A DNA stretch of 53,823 nt from Desulfococcaceae bacterium HSG9 (GTDB lineage Bacteria > Desulfobacterota > Desulfobacteria > Desulfobacterales > JAUCGF01): contig JAUCGF010000104.1 of the NCBI GenBank assembly GCA_030378005.1, forward strand, positions 1 to 53,823. Reading direction: 5' to 3'. Every line of letters begins with the position of its first letter. The first letter of the stretch is position 1. Below the pieces are notes generated by a model that saw only the letters and a program-made list of their open reading frames with translations, ran no database searches and was not told the DNA's origin. Position numbers and translations under genes: made by a program. Positions 26,766 to 36,394 of the stretch are shown here, in pieces.

Positions 26766-29042
26766 TTACTTTGGACTAAAATGACCTGATTCAATACTTG
26801 CTTTTAAAACTCTTTCAAGATTTGCCGGCAGGTTGTAAATTCTTTTGCCCAGCGCATTGTTCAACGCATTTAAAATGGCCGGGGCAGTGGGAATCAAAGC
26901 GGGTTCCCCGACTCCTTTGGCTCCGAACGGGCCGGTGGGTTCATCAGATTCGACTATGATGGGGATAACTTCGGGCATATCCGCGCAAGTGGGAATATGA
27001 TAATCTTTCATGGATTCAGTTTTACCGAATTCAAACTCCTCCATCAGAGCGAATCCAACCCCCATGGCAATGCCGCCGCAAATCTGGCCGATCACATTTT
27101 CAGGATGAACAGCTTTGCCGACATCGTGGGCGGCAACGATCTTTTTTACATTCACCTCGCCTGTGAGAACATCCGCTTCGACAAAGGCCAGTTGACAGGC
27201 AAAGGCATAAGTGGAGTATGGCGTTCCCTGGCCTGTTTCCGGATCAAATGGTATGGTTTCCGGGTCAAAATAGCCCTGCCATGAGAGGGAGCCTCCCTTT
27301 GCATGTATTCTTTGGGCGAGCCATGCAAAATCCACAGACTTGTTCGGATTGCCGGAAACACGGATGCAATGGTCTTTGAATTCCAGCATGGACTTGGAAA
27401 CCTTTAATTTATTGACTCCCGCCGTAAGAAGAACAGAGGCTAATTTTTCGGCGGCGTCCTTGACAGCATTTCCGGAAATATATGTCTGGCGGCTGGCTGA
27501 AGTGGCTCCTGCATTGGCAGTCAATTTTGTGTCTCCCACCACCATACGAACCTGTTCCGGTAAAATACCCAGAACTTCCGCTGCAATCTGGCTTAATATG
27601 GTTGTGGAACCCTGGCCGATGTCGGCGCATCCTGTGAAAAGAGTAACACGGCCTTTCAAATCTATCTCAATCCTGGCGGTAGAGGGATTCTGAACACCGG
27701 TGTTGCCGATGCCATACCACATTCCTCCAAGGCCGATTCCACGTTTTATGAATGGGGATGTCTTTTGTTTCACCCAGTCTTTTGACGCCTTTTCATAATA
27801 GGGTTTGACACTCTTAAGACAATCATGAAACCCCACACTGTCAGTAAGTTTCTGGCCGGTACCATTGATCGAGCCTTTTTTTAAACCATTGATAATTCTT
27901 ATCTCCAGGGGATCGATGCCGAGTTTTTGAGCGTGAATATCTATCTGGCTTTCATGGGCAAAGGCTGCCTGAGGGGTGCCAAAACCCCGCATGGCACCAC
28001 AAAATGTCAGGTTTGTGTAAACGCAAGAGCATTCCAAATCCACATGCTCAATCTGATATGGCCCTGTTCCATGAACCGCCGCCCGTGTCGCCACTGCAAT
28101 GCCATAAGACCCATACGCCCCTGTATTGCAACAGGCCCTCATCTTTATGGCGATAAGTTTACCATTTTTATCCGTTCCGGTCTTCATGTCAATAATAAAC
28201 GGATGGCGTTTGGCCGTGGCAAGATAGGATTCCTCACGGGTGTAAATATAACGCACCGGCCTTTTCAGATGATAAAGGGCAAGGCCGATAAATCCCTGAA
28301 CATTCAGATCGAGCTTGGAGCCGAAGCCTCCACCGGTAACCGCCTGAATAATCCTGACCCGGCTTTCTTCGACTCCCAGCATATTCACCACTTCCTGGTG
28401 ATCATAATGGGGATTCTGGGTGGACGCATAGATAACCAGCGTTCCGTCTTCATCCACAAATCCGGCCCCGGCGTCCGGTTCAATATAATTATGTTCAATT
28501 GCAAGGGTCTTATATTGTTTTTCAACAATGGAATGACAGTCCTCAAATGCGGTCTTGGCATCCCCTTTAATGATTCTGCGCGTAAAAAGAGTGTTTCCCT
28601 TTTCATGTATCTTGGGTGCATTCTCGGCCAGTGCATCCTCAATATCCAATAAAGGGACAAGGTCGGTGTAGGTGACATCAACAGCCTTTAAAGCCTTTAA
28701 GGCAATATCATCTGTCAAAGCTGCCACCAAGGCAACAGGATCGGCCTTTGAACGCACCTTTCCATGAGCCAGCAGAGGCTGATCTCTGTTAATAATTCCC
28801 ATCAGATTTTCACCCGGAATATCTCTGGCCGTGAAAACCTTAAGCACACCCGGTATTTTCATTGCCTCTGCAACATCGATATTTTCAATCACGGCATGGT
28901 GACGGCCGCTTCTCAACACCTTAAGACTGATGGAATCTTTTAGTTCTATATCCGCGCAAAACTGTGAATCGCCTTTAATTTTTCCTGACACATCCCTGCG
29001 TTGAATATTTTTACCAATCGATTTATATTGGGATTTTATCAT
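26766..29042 (-). CDS. Molybdenum hydroxylase, large (Mo-cofactor) subunit
   Basis: A 758-residue xanthine dehydrogenase/aldehyde oxidase-family subunit. The N-terminal ald_Xan_dh domain is followed by cofactor-binding TGGGFGSKLD, CGAMRGFGTPQAAFAHE, GCADIGQGSTT and the C-terminal GAKGVGEPALIP with the expected catalytic Glu. It hydroxylates N-heterocycles or purines using water as oxygen donor, passing electrons to the 2Fe-2S and FAD subunits. The start overlaps the FAD subunit stop (ATGA). With enamidase beside it, nicotinate or a related heterocycle is the leading guess, but the barkeri enzyme splits this subunit into two proteins, so orthology is not certain. Confidence 0.9.
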   Translation of the reverse strand: MIKSQYKSIGKNIQRRDVSGKIKGDSQFCADIELKDSISLKVLRSGRHHAVIENIDVAEAMKIPGVLKVFTARDIPGENLMGIINRDQPLLAHGKVRSKADPVALVAALTDDIALKALKAVDVTYTDLVPLLDIEDALAENAPKIHEKGNTLFTRRIIKGDAKTAFEDCHSIVEKQYKTLAIEHNYIEPDAGAGFVDEDGTLVIYASTQNPHYDHQEVVNMLGVEESRVRIIQAVTGGGFGSKLDLNVQGFIGLALYHLKRPVRYIYTREESYLATAKRHPFIIDMKTGTDKNGKLIAIKMRACCNTGAYGSYGIAVATRAAVHGTGPYQIEHVDLECSCVYTNLTFCGAMRGFGTPQAAFAHESQIDIHAQKLGIDPLEIRIINGLKKGSINGTGQKLTDSVGFHDCLKSVKPYYEKASKDWVKQKTSPFIKRGIGLGGMWYGIGNTGVQNPSTARIEIDLKGRVTLFTGCADIGQGSTTILSQIAAEVLGILPEQVRMVVGDTKLTANAGATSASRQTYISGNAVKDAAEKLASVLLTAGVNKLKVSKSMLEFKDHCIRVSGNPNKSVDFAWLAQRIHAKGGSLSWQGYFDPETIPFDPETGQGTPYSTYAFACQLAFVEADVLTGEVNVKKIVAAHDVGKAVHPENVIGQICGGIAMGVGFALMEEFEFGKTESMKDYHIPTCADMPEVIPIIVESDEPTGPFGAKGVGEPALIPTAPAILNALNNALGKRIYNLPANLERVLKASIESGHFSPK

Positions 29043-29890
29043 TTCACCACCGGATATAACATTCGCATGAAAAGACCTTGTATAGCAGGTTCTTTATAGA
29101 TAGTTGAAGACCGTCTTCCCGTAATCTCAATCATTTTTTGTGCCAAAAGTCCGCCTGCCTCCCATATTAATTCCCTGGTGGGAGTTTTTCCTGTCAAAAA
29201 TTTTTCCATCAATTCCATATTATGGGGAACAGGTGTACATGCCCCTAATGCAAATTTAAGGAATGCTATCCGCCCCTCTTTATCTTTTTTGGCAAACACA
29301 GCCATACTTATTCTGCTTACGGCAAGTTCCCTTCGACGGCCGATTTTCTGGAAATCTGCAAACCCATCTTGATAGGGGGTCAGAATAAATTTGATGATGA
29401 TTTGTTTGGGGGAAAGAGAAGAAATATAAGCATGGGTCGCCATCTCTTCAACAGGGACAAGCCGAGTGCTCTTTTTATCTGCCACAAGAGCCTTGGCCCT
29501 ATGAACCGACAAAGCTGGAAGCGTATCTCCGCAAGGAGATGAATTGGCAACATTGCCGCCGATAGTGGCCATATTTCTGATTTGTTTACCGGCAAAATTA
29601 TAAGCTGTTTTTTTAAGAGCCAGGGCATTTGATTCAAGGAGATCGGAAGAATAGATTTCAGACAGAGTGACTCCGGCTCCTACACAAAGCCCCTGGTCAT
29701 TGAGTTCAATCCCTTTCAGTTCATCCATACGACTGATATCCAGCAGATATTTTTTATCTAACGCACCCGATCTGACATCGATCATCACATCAGTGCCACC
29801 GGCAATGATCTTTGTGTCTTCTCCGTGGTTCCATAAAAAATTTAAGGCATCTTTTAAATTCACGGGTCGTACATACTCAATCTCAGCCAT
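29039..29890 (-). CDS. Molybdenum hydroxylase, FAD-binding medium subunit
   Basis: A 283-residue CoxM/XdhB-type flavoprotein with KIIAGGTDVMIDVRSG (FAD pyrophosphate loop), RNMATIGGNVANSSPCGDTLP and a C-terminal CO_deh_flav_C domain. It transfers electrons from the Fe-S subunit to an external acceptor. The start at 29890 (MAEIEYVRPV) is inside the end of the 2Fe-2S gene and has AGGGGG upstream. A longer frame to 30034 only reads the other gene in a different frame. Confidence 0.9.
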   Translation of the reverse strand: MAEIEYVRPVNLKDALNFLWNHGEDTKIIAGGTDVMIDVRSGALDKKYLLDISRMDELKGIELNDQGLCVGAGVTLSEIYSSDLLESNALALKKTAYNFAGKQIRNMATIGGNVANSSPCGDTLPALSVHRAKALVADKKSTRLVPVEEMATHAYISSLSPKQIIIKFILTPYQDGFADFQKIGRRRELAVSRISMAVFAKKDKEGRIAFLKFALGACTPVPHNMELMEKFLTGKTPTRELIWEAGGLLAQKMIEITGRRSSTIYKEPAIQGLFMRMLYPVVK

Positions 29891-30365
29891 GTTGATCCCC
29901 CTGTCCTGCAAGCCTTGCCGCTTCTTTAACCGAAGTGAATATCTGGCTGTATCCTGTGCATCTGCACAGGTTACCGGCAAGGGTTTTGGAAATTTCTTCA
30001 TGCCCGGGATCAGGAATTTCTTGCAACAGGGCATTGACGCTCATCAAAATACCGGGAGTGCAAAAACCGCATTGAACCCCGTGATTTTCTATAAATGCTT
30101 TCTGAACAGGCGCCAAGCCGTCTTTTGCGGCAAGTCCTTCCACAGTGACTACAGTTGTGCCATCCAGTTGGGCTCCCAGCATCAGGCAGGAATTAACGGC
30201 TTTGCCATCAACATTAATGGTGCATGCACCGCACTCGCCAATACCGCACCCTTCTTTGGTTCCTGTCAATTTTAACAGGGAGCGGATTACTGCCAACGCT
30301 GTCATATCATCATGAATGTTCAGCGCTTTTTTTTGACCGTTGATTTTAAATTTAATATTAACCAT
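29883..30365 (-). CDS. Molybdenum hydroxylase, 2Fe-2S small subunit (intact copy)
   Basis: A 160-residue CoxS/XdhC-type subunit with a plant-ferredoxin cluster (GCGIGECGACTINVDGKAVNSC) abbreviated here as Cys in GCGIGECGAC plus C at NSC, and a second helical cluster domain (QCGFCTPGILM and LCRCTGY). It relays electrons from Mo to FAD. The ATG at 30365 has little Shine-Dalgarno, and its normal upstream gene is missing: 24 bp upstream begins the accessory island. A broken second copy lies at 49389-49750 next to the AA_synth gene, which probably marks the original operon continuation. Confidence 0.9.
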   Translation of the reverse strand: MVNIKFKINGQKKALNIHDDMTALAVIRSLLKLTGTKEGCGIGECGACTINVDGKAVNSCLMLGAQLDGTTVVTVEGLAAKDGLAPVQKAFIENHGVQCGFCTPGILMSVNALLQEIPDPGHEEISKTLAGNLCRCTGYSQIFTSVKEAARLAGQGDQHG

Positions 30366-30389
30366 GTGAAACCTATTATACCTATTATC

Positions 30390-30789
30390 TTATCTTAAGT
30401 CGATAGTTTTTTGCGCAATATCCAGGAATTGCTTCTGCAATGTCAATGAAAGTTCACGAAAACGAACCAGCAATCCTTCAACTTTTGAATCGTCAAGACG
30501 TTTGTCAAGATATATTTTCATCTCATCAATTTGTTTTATATGGCCCGGTTCAAGATATGCCGGCGGCGGATTCAAACAATTCATCAGTTGGGATATTGTA
30601 ATCGTGCCATAAAGCAATATCCCTTTCAAACTGGCCAAGCTGGCGATCCATCGTCCGGATATCTTCTATGTCTATTTTCTGACCGGAAAATAGAGTCAGC
30701 AGTTCTTTAACCTCATCGGTCAGTTCTTTTCCGACAAAGGGAAAAGGTATGATAGCGGGGTAAAGTGATTCAAAGATTTTTTGGGTCAT
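30390..30789 (-). pseudogene. Small gene following the large ATPase, frameshifted
   Basis: The start codon overlaps the ATPase stop (ATGA). The first frame reads MTQKIFESLYPAIIPFPFVG to about 30560. The sequence then continues sensibly in another frame (PPPAYLEPGHIKQIDEMKIY) to 30390. The change occurs near a CCGCCGCCGG run. The joined product would be about 133 residues, mostly helical, with no family I recognise. It decays together with the ATPase gene. Confidence 0.55.
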
Positions 30790-33023
30790 TTTTTAAGGCG
30801 CATATTTTCCACTTTGATCTTTTTGGGAAAGATATAATTGCGTTTTTGAACCATCTCTTCGTGTGTCAGTTTCAATTCTTCGGTCAGTTGAGTGTTATAA
30901 TCACGAATGAAATTGGTATAGCGCTGCTTTTCATCTTCCGTGAGATCATTGCAGATTATCTGGTATTCAGCCAAAACCTGTTTTAACTTGCCTTTCACGT
31001 CATGGAGCATGACAATCAGGATGGGCGCGCCTTTTTCACATTTTTCATCAGACAAAATGCCGTTTAATATTTTTGATATGTTCTTTTGCATTTGTACGGA
31101 ATCCGCATCCGGAGAAACATAGCAATATAGCAACTGGCCGCGGGCGGTGTCCACTTGAACCGCATTTTTCCAGTCCTGCACGGCATTTTTGATAGCAATA
31201 GCTATCCGCCGGATATTGGTGCATTCAATTTGAAAATGCCATTCATTGGATATGATTTCATTATCATACGCAAAAGACGGGGCCAACTCCTGCAATTCCG
31301 CCCAATTCTTTATATGAGCTGCAAATAAATCTTCAATCCGTTCCGTTGAAAGCATAGCGGATTTCTTGTTTAAGAATTTGGTGAATTCGGTGCGCGGTAC
31401 CGCATCTCCGATGATTTCATACCGCTGAAAACGATCATTCCACTCAAGAACGCCGTATTCCGCCATGAGATCATGAACTGTCGGCTGAATCAGGTGCAGA
31501 GGAATGCCGGAAAAAGCGCTCAAGGCATGATGAAATTCATCACGACCGACCTTTAATTTGGTTTTTGCGGCAATGAGTACCGCAAGCAAAATTTCCCGCT
31601 CCGTATCGCTTAAATCATTTTTATAACGCTGCTCCGCGGCAAGAAAGGCATGAGCGCCGGCCCCGCGAAGGCCGTATTCTTCAGATGCAAGTAATTCTTC
31701 AAACAAGGAAGGTGTGCATAAACGCGTTGCCGGAATACACCATGCCCCTTGCTTATCATTTAATTCAGTTTCAATTTCTTGTGATAACACCTCTTCAATA
31801 AAAGATATGGCTGAACGCTGCTGAAGTTCCTTGCCCGTGCTTGACAAATGGCAAAGAAACCAAACAGATAGAGGATGAAGCGGCCAGCATCCTTCCAATA
31901 TCACCTTTTGAAACAGTTCTGAATCAAGCCATACATTCCGATTGGCTTCTTTGGGAAACCATTTTTGAATGGATTCATGCAGGGTTTTCCATTGGGTTTT
32001 ATCGGCAAGCAGATACTTCGCAAGAAATTCCCGGTCCTGTTTGTGGATTAAATTCGCAAAAAGAGTTTCAAGATTGGTGGAAAGATAAAATTTGGGGGCT
32101 GAATCATACCTGCCGATATACCGTTTGAGGGTATCTTGTTTTTCATAAGAGACCCTTGAAATATACGCTTTTAGCTCATATTGGATAAAACATAAAAGAA
32201 AGCATTGGTCGGAATTGTTTTGAACGCCTTCAAACAGTTGCTGCAAGGCCGCGTCACCGGCTATATAAGGGCGTTCAGCAGCAAATTTCAGATACCTGCC
32301 GAACTCATCAAAGAGAATGATAACAGATCGAAACGGGCCGTCAGCACTGCAATAATGATCGCACACCGCCTGAATCAACTCTTGCGTGGATTCCTGCCCT
32401 ACGGCACGGATGGAATATCCGTTAGCAGTTTCAAATATTTCATTAACATACCGATAAGTGATGTCATCATGATCGTGCAGTTGGGCAAGGATTGTTTATA
32501 GGGTTATATTTTCTCCAAAGCGGTTAACAAAATCCTGATAGCGAAGATCAAAATTTCTTTCTGCAAATGTTGCGGCAATTTTAAAACGAGGTGTTAAATC
32601 TTCAATAAGCGATGTATCCATGCCCAAGGTTCGCAATTGAATCAGCATCTGCCGGTTCAATTCCGAAGCCAGATCAAAATCTTTCATGCCGTTTATCGGA
32701 ATGACAAGCACCGGGCGCTCCCATTGTGATACCTTGTTTCGCACCGCTTCTGCAATGTCCGGGGCCGCGGACGCCATGTTTGAAAGCACACTATCAGCAA
32801 CATTCTGATCACGTTTGGAAAGAAGATTGGCCAGAGTCAAGACTAAATGGGATTTTCCGGCCCCCCATCCTGCAATGGAGAGCGCAAACGGTGTTTTGTT
32901 TGCAACTTCGATGATTTCATGTGTAAAACCGGCTGTATCTATCAATTCATATTGATCACTGGCCGTGTCCTTTTTTGAAACTCCGTGATAATCCAGACCG
33001 TGAAAAACAAAACACGTTTGGTT
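30786..33023 (-). pseudogene. Large P-loop ATPase (SspC/BREX-ATPase-like), truncated with in-frame stop
   Basis: The frame is open from 33023 with no start codon. It gives FHGLDYHGVSKKDTASDQ, then Walker A GWGAGKSHLVLTLANLL. An in-frame TAA at 32496-32498 interrupts it. The same frame resumes and includes a Walker B-like VIILFDEFGRYLKFAAERP and a long helical C-terminal half to 30786. The DEFG-x-LKFAA style is shared with the broken ATPase at 44487-46261. Such ATPases occur in phosphorothioation (Ssp) and BREX-like defence systems; I cannot fix the family. The missing 5' end and the stop indicate a pseudogene. Confidence 0.7.
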
Positions 33024-33936
33024 TTAGGTGTAATTCACGACTATCGGTTAAGTTAAGGTACCGGTGTAGGTCGGGTTAGCGAGAGCGTAACCCGACGATA
33101 GCGTCAATTTATGCAAAACGCTGATCGTGTCTTAAGTCATCTTTTAACTTTGAAATCGTCAAATACAAATCCGCTTTGTACTCTTTTTTGAAAAACAGCT
33201 TTTCCTTCCATAAAATCATGTCTCTGTTACTGGGTTGCCACGTTCCGCATTGTTCATCCAATGGTTGGCTTAGGTGCATTCTCTACGCCGGCAGTGAGAC
33301 AGTTCCGTGCAGGCAGTTATAAGACCTGTATCCTGACTGCATGCCGCAAACACAGGGAAGCGGCCTTCGACCTGATAATCCCCGTAGGTCTGTACTCAAT
33401 GATGGCACTTACGAATATTCAATTAATTTCACCTAATTTTACCATATCACCCGTCCCTATCCCTTAACGGAGGAGGATTCTCAGAGAGGTTCTCCTGTCA
33501 CCATTCAAACCCGATTCGATACATTGTCAGGGGGACTTCGCACCACTGACCGCACAACGTGCGGTAAGTACGTCCGCATAGGGACTGGCAGGAACATACT
33601 ATGTATTCAAGCAACTTGCTGAATATACTAAACAATGCGACTTTGTGTCGTACCATACCCCTGAGTTCAAGCGATTGGCAAGGTTGCAATGTTACACCGT
33701 TTGAATGTGCCTTTGCTGGCTTGATACGATGATGAAAAATCGGCCTTGCTAATTCGGTTGCAACGATTTGTTAGCTTGGCGCGGTGGGGTAACCCTTACT
33801 TTTGCGAACACGATGCCCTTTCTTTACAAAAATCAAACCTCAATCTGGCACACGACCACGGAAGCGTTTGCAGCATGCTTTTCGTTGCAAAAAGCGGACG
33901 GAATGGTGTGCCGAAAATCCGATTGGTTTGACAATA
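33024..33936. ncRNA. Structured non-coding stretch, possible group II intron remnant
   Basis: About 900 bp without a credible gene. After a REP-like palindrome (33064-33095), the minus-strand sequence has a dense series of helices: AGACCT/AGGTCT enclosing a long arm (about 33315-33385), CCGCAC/GTGCGG (about 33551-33566), and GGAGAACCTCTCTGAG with flanking G-rich blocks. Base composition is higher in GC than the neighbours. A frame at about 33120-33250 (WQPSNRDMILWKEKLFFKKE) may be the start of a lost protein. The appearance recalls the 5' RNA domains of a group II intron, but I cannot find domain V or a reverse transcriptase. Confidence 0.3.
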
Positions 33937-35262
33937 CTATTCAGGTGTAGGAAATGTTTGTGTGTCATCAAAGCCACCTGATGCTGGCCCGAATCCGGAT
34001 GGTTGATCTTTGTCTGGCATCTGATTAAAAGCGGCAGAATGAATATTTATGAAATCTCCACACACTGGACAAGTAGGGTTTTTTTCATTCTCAATTCCAT
34101 ACCAGGCTAATATTCGTAGTGTATCACTACTATCCATCGGATCTAAATCACTATATTCAGTATCAATTTCTCGCCTATTAAGCCATTGATATAATGGGGC
34201 GGACAAATCCTCATAAAGCGATTTTAAATCGGTTTCAGTTCCCCGAAGCATCTCAAGAATACCCAGCTTTACTGACATAATCGACATGGGAGCAATGTCA
34301 GTCGCCAAACCTGGTTCAATTTTCACAGGACGGTCTGCATAAGCGATGCTACTTGCTTGTACTGGATTTGAAATTTCTTGATCATTTGGATCCCCCACTA
34401 AAGTATCAATAAAACATTGATAACACATAGTTCGATTTGGGATTACTCGAAGTACCTGACCACCGTATGCTCGTCTAAAAGTTCCCCCATAGATACAGAC
34501 ACGATTTTCCAGAATACAAGCATGATTAGTGATGGCACGACTTTCACGATTATCTGTACAACAAAAAACCAAATCAGCACGACCTACAAGCTGTTGGAAA
34601 TTTGATAACCAGTCCAGAACTACTTTTTCTTGATATATTTCAACATTAGTATATGGATTTTTGTTCAGGATAATATCACGAACCGCCTTAGTTTTAAATC
34701 TTCCCAAATCAGACAAGCCACAAATATGGCGTGCAATATTACCTATCTCAAGACGATCATGATCTACTAAAATGAAATTTCCAACACCAGCTTTCGCTAA
34801 TTCACTCGCTATAGGCGCACCACCAGAACCAAGACCAATAATCAATATTGTCTTTAACTGAAGCACATCCGTCTCATATATCCCATGAAGACGGGAGAAA
34901 ATTCCACTACGGACCGAGATAATTTGGACTGGGCGAATCTCTATTTTCCCATCGTGCTTTTTTATCAGTGCGTCAGCCTGAATATCCACTTTTTCTAAAT
35001 CTGTAATAGATTGTTTCTCGGTAAGTTGAATTCTAACCAATAAGTCTATTTTGGGTGGCAACTCAATTGGATCACTTTGAGACATAGAACTGGTGGTTAA
35101 AGTCCCATTAACCAACCTTTGTGAAGTGGCGTGAGAATTGCTGATAGTAGTGGCAAGATAGGCATCGCCATCATCCAAGACTGAAAATGAAATCGGAACT
35201 CGTCCACTGGTGATTAAACTTTCCCAATGTTCAGTGATAAACTCAAACGGAATAATTACCAT
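33937..35262 (-). CDS. ThiF/E1-like adenylating enzyme of a ubiquitin-like system
   Basis: A 441-residue protein. The N-terminal 135 residues are a separate domain I do not recognise. The ThiF/MoeB/E1 Rossmann domain follows: ILIIGLGSGGAPIASELAKA near residue 140 binds ATP, then FILVDHDRLEIGNIARH and GRADLVFCCTDNRESR. Zinc Cys pairs are CYQC (280-283) and CPVC (398-401). E1-like enzymes adenylate the C-terminus of a ubiquitin-like partner. It is the last gene of a minus-strand set with E2-like and JAB genes. The ATG has AAGGAA. Confidence 0.85.
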   Translation of the reverse strand: MVIIPFEFITEHWESLITSGRVPISFSVLDDGDAYLATTISNSHATSQRLVNGTLTTSSMSQSDPIELPPKIDLLVRIQLTEKQSITDLEKVDIQADALIKKHDGKIEIRPVQIISVRSGIFSRLHGIYETDVLQLKTILIIGLGSGGAPIASELAKAGVGNFILVDHDRLEIGNIARHICGLSDLGRFKTKAVRDIILNKNPYTNVEIYQEKVVLDWLSNFQQLVGRADLVFCCTDNRESRAITNHACILENRVCIYGGTFRRAYGGQVLRVIPNRTMCYQCFIDTLVGDPNDQEISNPVQASSIAYADRPVKIEPGLATDIAPMSIMSVKLGILEMLRGTETDLKSLYEDLSAPLYQWLNRREIDTEYSDLDPMDSSDTLRILAWYGIENEKNPTCPVCGDFINIHSAAFNQMPDKDQPSGFGPASGGFDDTQTFPTPE

Positions 35263-35286
35263 TTCTTATTTCCTTCTTTAGAATTG

Positions 35287-35472
35287 TTATGCTGAAAAAC
35301 GGGTAGCTTCTTGTGGAGTGAATTCAAGACTCCGGTCTGCACGCAAATCTGTGGCCGAAACAGCTATTAAACGTTTTGTTTTCTTATCAAAAATTAATTT
35401 TTTCCGAGGTTTTTTCCTCTCAGCTACTTCTTCCATCCATTTTTGGAGTTCTTGTTCATTATTTGTTGCCAT
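35287..35472 (-). CDS. Small protein in ubiquitin-like operon
   Basis: A 61-residue charged protein (MATNNEQELQKWMEEVAERK at the start; many Lys/Glu/Arg) ending in FSA. The start has AAAGGAA. It lies between the E2-like and E1-like genes, 24 nt before the latter. It has no di-Gly end and no obvious beta-grasp pattern, so I would not call it the modifier, though its position suggests a substrate, adaptor or diverged modifier. No family recognised. Confidence 0.55.
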   Translation of the reverse strand: MATNNEQELQKWMEEVAERKKPRKKLIFDKKTKRLIAVSATDLRADRSLEFTPQEATRFSA

Positions 35473-35490
35473 CTCATTATTCCTTTCAAA

Positions 35491-35594
35491 GGAGCCTCTT
35501 GCAGAAATCAGCTAACCACCTGAAATGATTAACACTCAATAAAAAGGTTTGTTTAATAACAATCAGCATGTTAACTCTTTTCTGCAAGAGCTTC
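35491..35594. repeat. MITE-like inverted repeat inside ubiquitin-like operon
   Basis: The ends CCTCTTGCAGAAATCAGCTAAC and the complement of GTTAACTCTTTTCTGCAAGAG pair over about 25 bp with a few mismatches. It separates the E2-like gene from the small gene. Confidence 0.7.
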
Positions 35595-35606
35595 AAAGTA
35601 TAAAAA

Positions 35607-36065
35607 TTATTCAAATGTTAATGAATATGCGTCAATGTGTTTGCCTGTTTTACAATGTACTTCGTAAGCCTCAAGCCATAAGAAACCTTTCATAATAATG
35701 CTAAGCAACGTATAGGATGCACTCCAATGTTCACTTTGCCAATGGCATATTTTTACGGAGTTGTTCCAATCTGGTTCCCAGACATGCATCCTATGAGATG
35801 TTCCATAGCTTTGAATTGTTCTTCCATTATACCCATATAGTGGTTTAGGAAAAGTAATATAAAGTCCTGGTATCTTATATGGAAAACCAGATTTAATCCA
35901 AACGCATAATCTGTATTCTTGATTTGCACTTGTTGTGTAATAACCCCATATGGTTGTTAGGCCACCTTTTGCATGATCACGAAACCAAAAATCGGGTAAC
36001 TCTTTCTTTATTATGTTCTCCTCAAAAACCAATCTCTCTCGTTGCCAGGGTTCCCAAATTGCCAT
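35607..36065 (-). CDS. E2-like (ubiquitin-conjugating fold) protein
   Basis: A 152-residue protein. The start at 36065 (MAIWEPWQRERL) has GGAGG 7 nt upstream, while the longer frame to 36176 lacks one. The pattern YRLCVWIKSGFPYKIPGLYI, then HRMH, KICHW (candidate catalytic Cys107), and SASYTLLSIIMKGFLWLEAY matches prokaryotic E2-like proteins, where Cys follows a hydrophobic strand and a WxPxxTL helix comes after. It would take the modifier from the E1-like protein. Next to JAB and E1 genes, which supports the call. Confidence 0.72.
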   Translation of the reverse strand: MAIWEPWQRERLVFEENIIKKELPDFWFRDHAKGGLTTIWGYYTTSANQEYRLCVWIKSGFPYKIPGLYITFPKPLYGYNGRTIQSYGTSHRMHVWEPDWNNSVKICHWQSEHWSASYTLLSIIMKGFLWLEAYEVHCKTGKHIDAYSLTFE

Positions 36066-36149
36066 AAAATTTCCTCCATTAAATATTTTTCTGTTGCTCT
36101 TTGTCAATACCGTTCGGTATGGATATTGTGTACAAATGTAACTATAGTT

Positions 36150-36303
36150 GTCAGAATTAGGTTTGTTCTGGCACAAAAATTGCCTGTCCCATCAAAACTG
36201 CCTTTTTGATCGAATTTCGCAAATTTGGGAGTCAAAAAGGACAAATATCGCCATTTAGGAACGAGGGCAAAAATCATGCCAGAACAAACCAAAATCTGAT
36301 GAC
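36150..36303. repeat. MITE (GGTTTGTTCTGGCA family)
   Basis: The left end GTCAGAATTAGGTTTGTTCT and the right end, whose complement reads GTCATCAGATTTTGGTTTGT, are inverted repeats continuing into CTGGCA. A related single end lies at 23656-23690. It is inserted between the JAB and E2-like genes. Confidence 0.78.
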
Positions 36304-36394
36304 TATATCTGAAATTATTGCCTTGAAAAATTTAGACAACTTCACGGAAAATTCATTTTAAAAAGTTGAGCCGTTAACAAAACTACTATAAGTA

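Noticed and set aside
27409..28681. Frames opposite or shifted within the molybdenum hydroxylase gene
   Set aside because: They overlap a fully conserved 758-aa subunit and have no independent support.
29891..30034. Upstream extension of the FAD subunit
   Set aside because: It reads the 2Fe-2S gene in another frame; the family N-terminus (MAEIEYVRPV) is at 29890.
35287..35472. The 61-aa protein as the ubiquitin-like modifier
   Set aside because: It has no di-Gly end and no visible beta-grasp pattern, so I list it only as an operon member.
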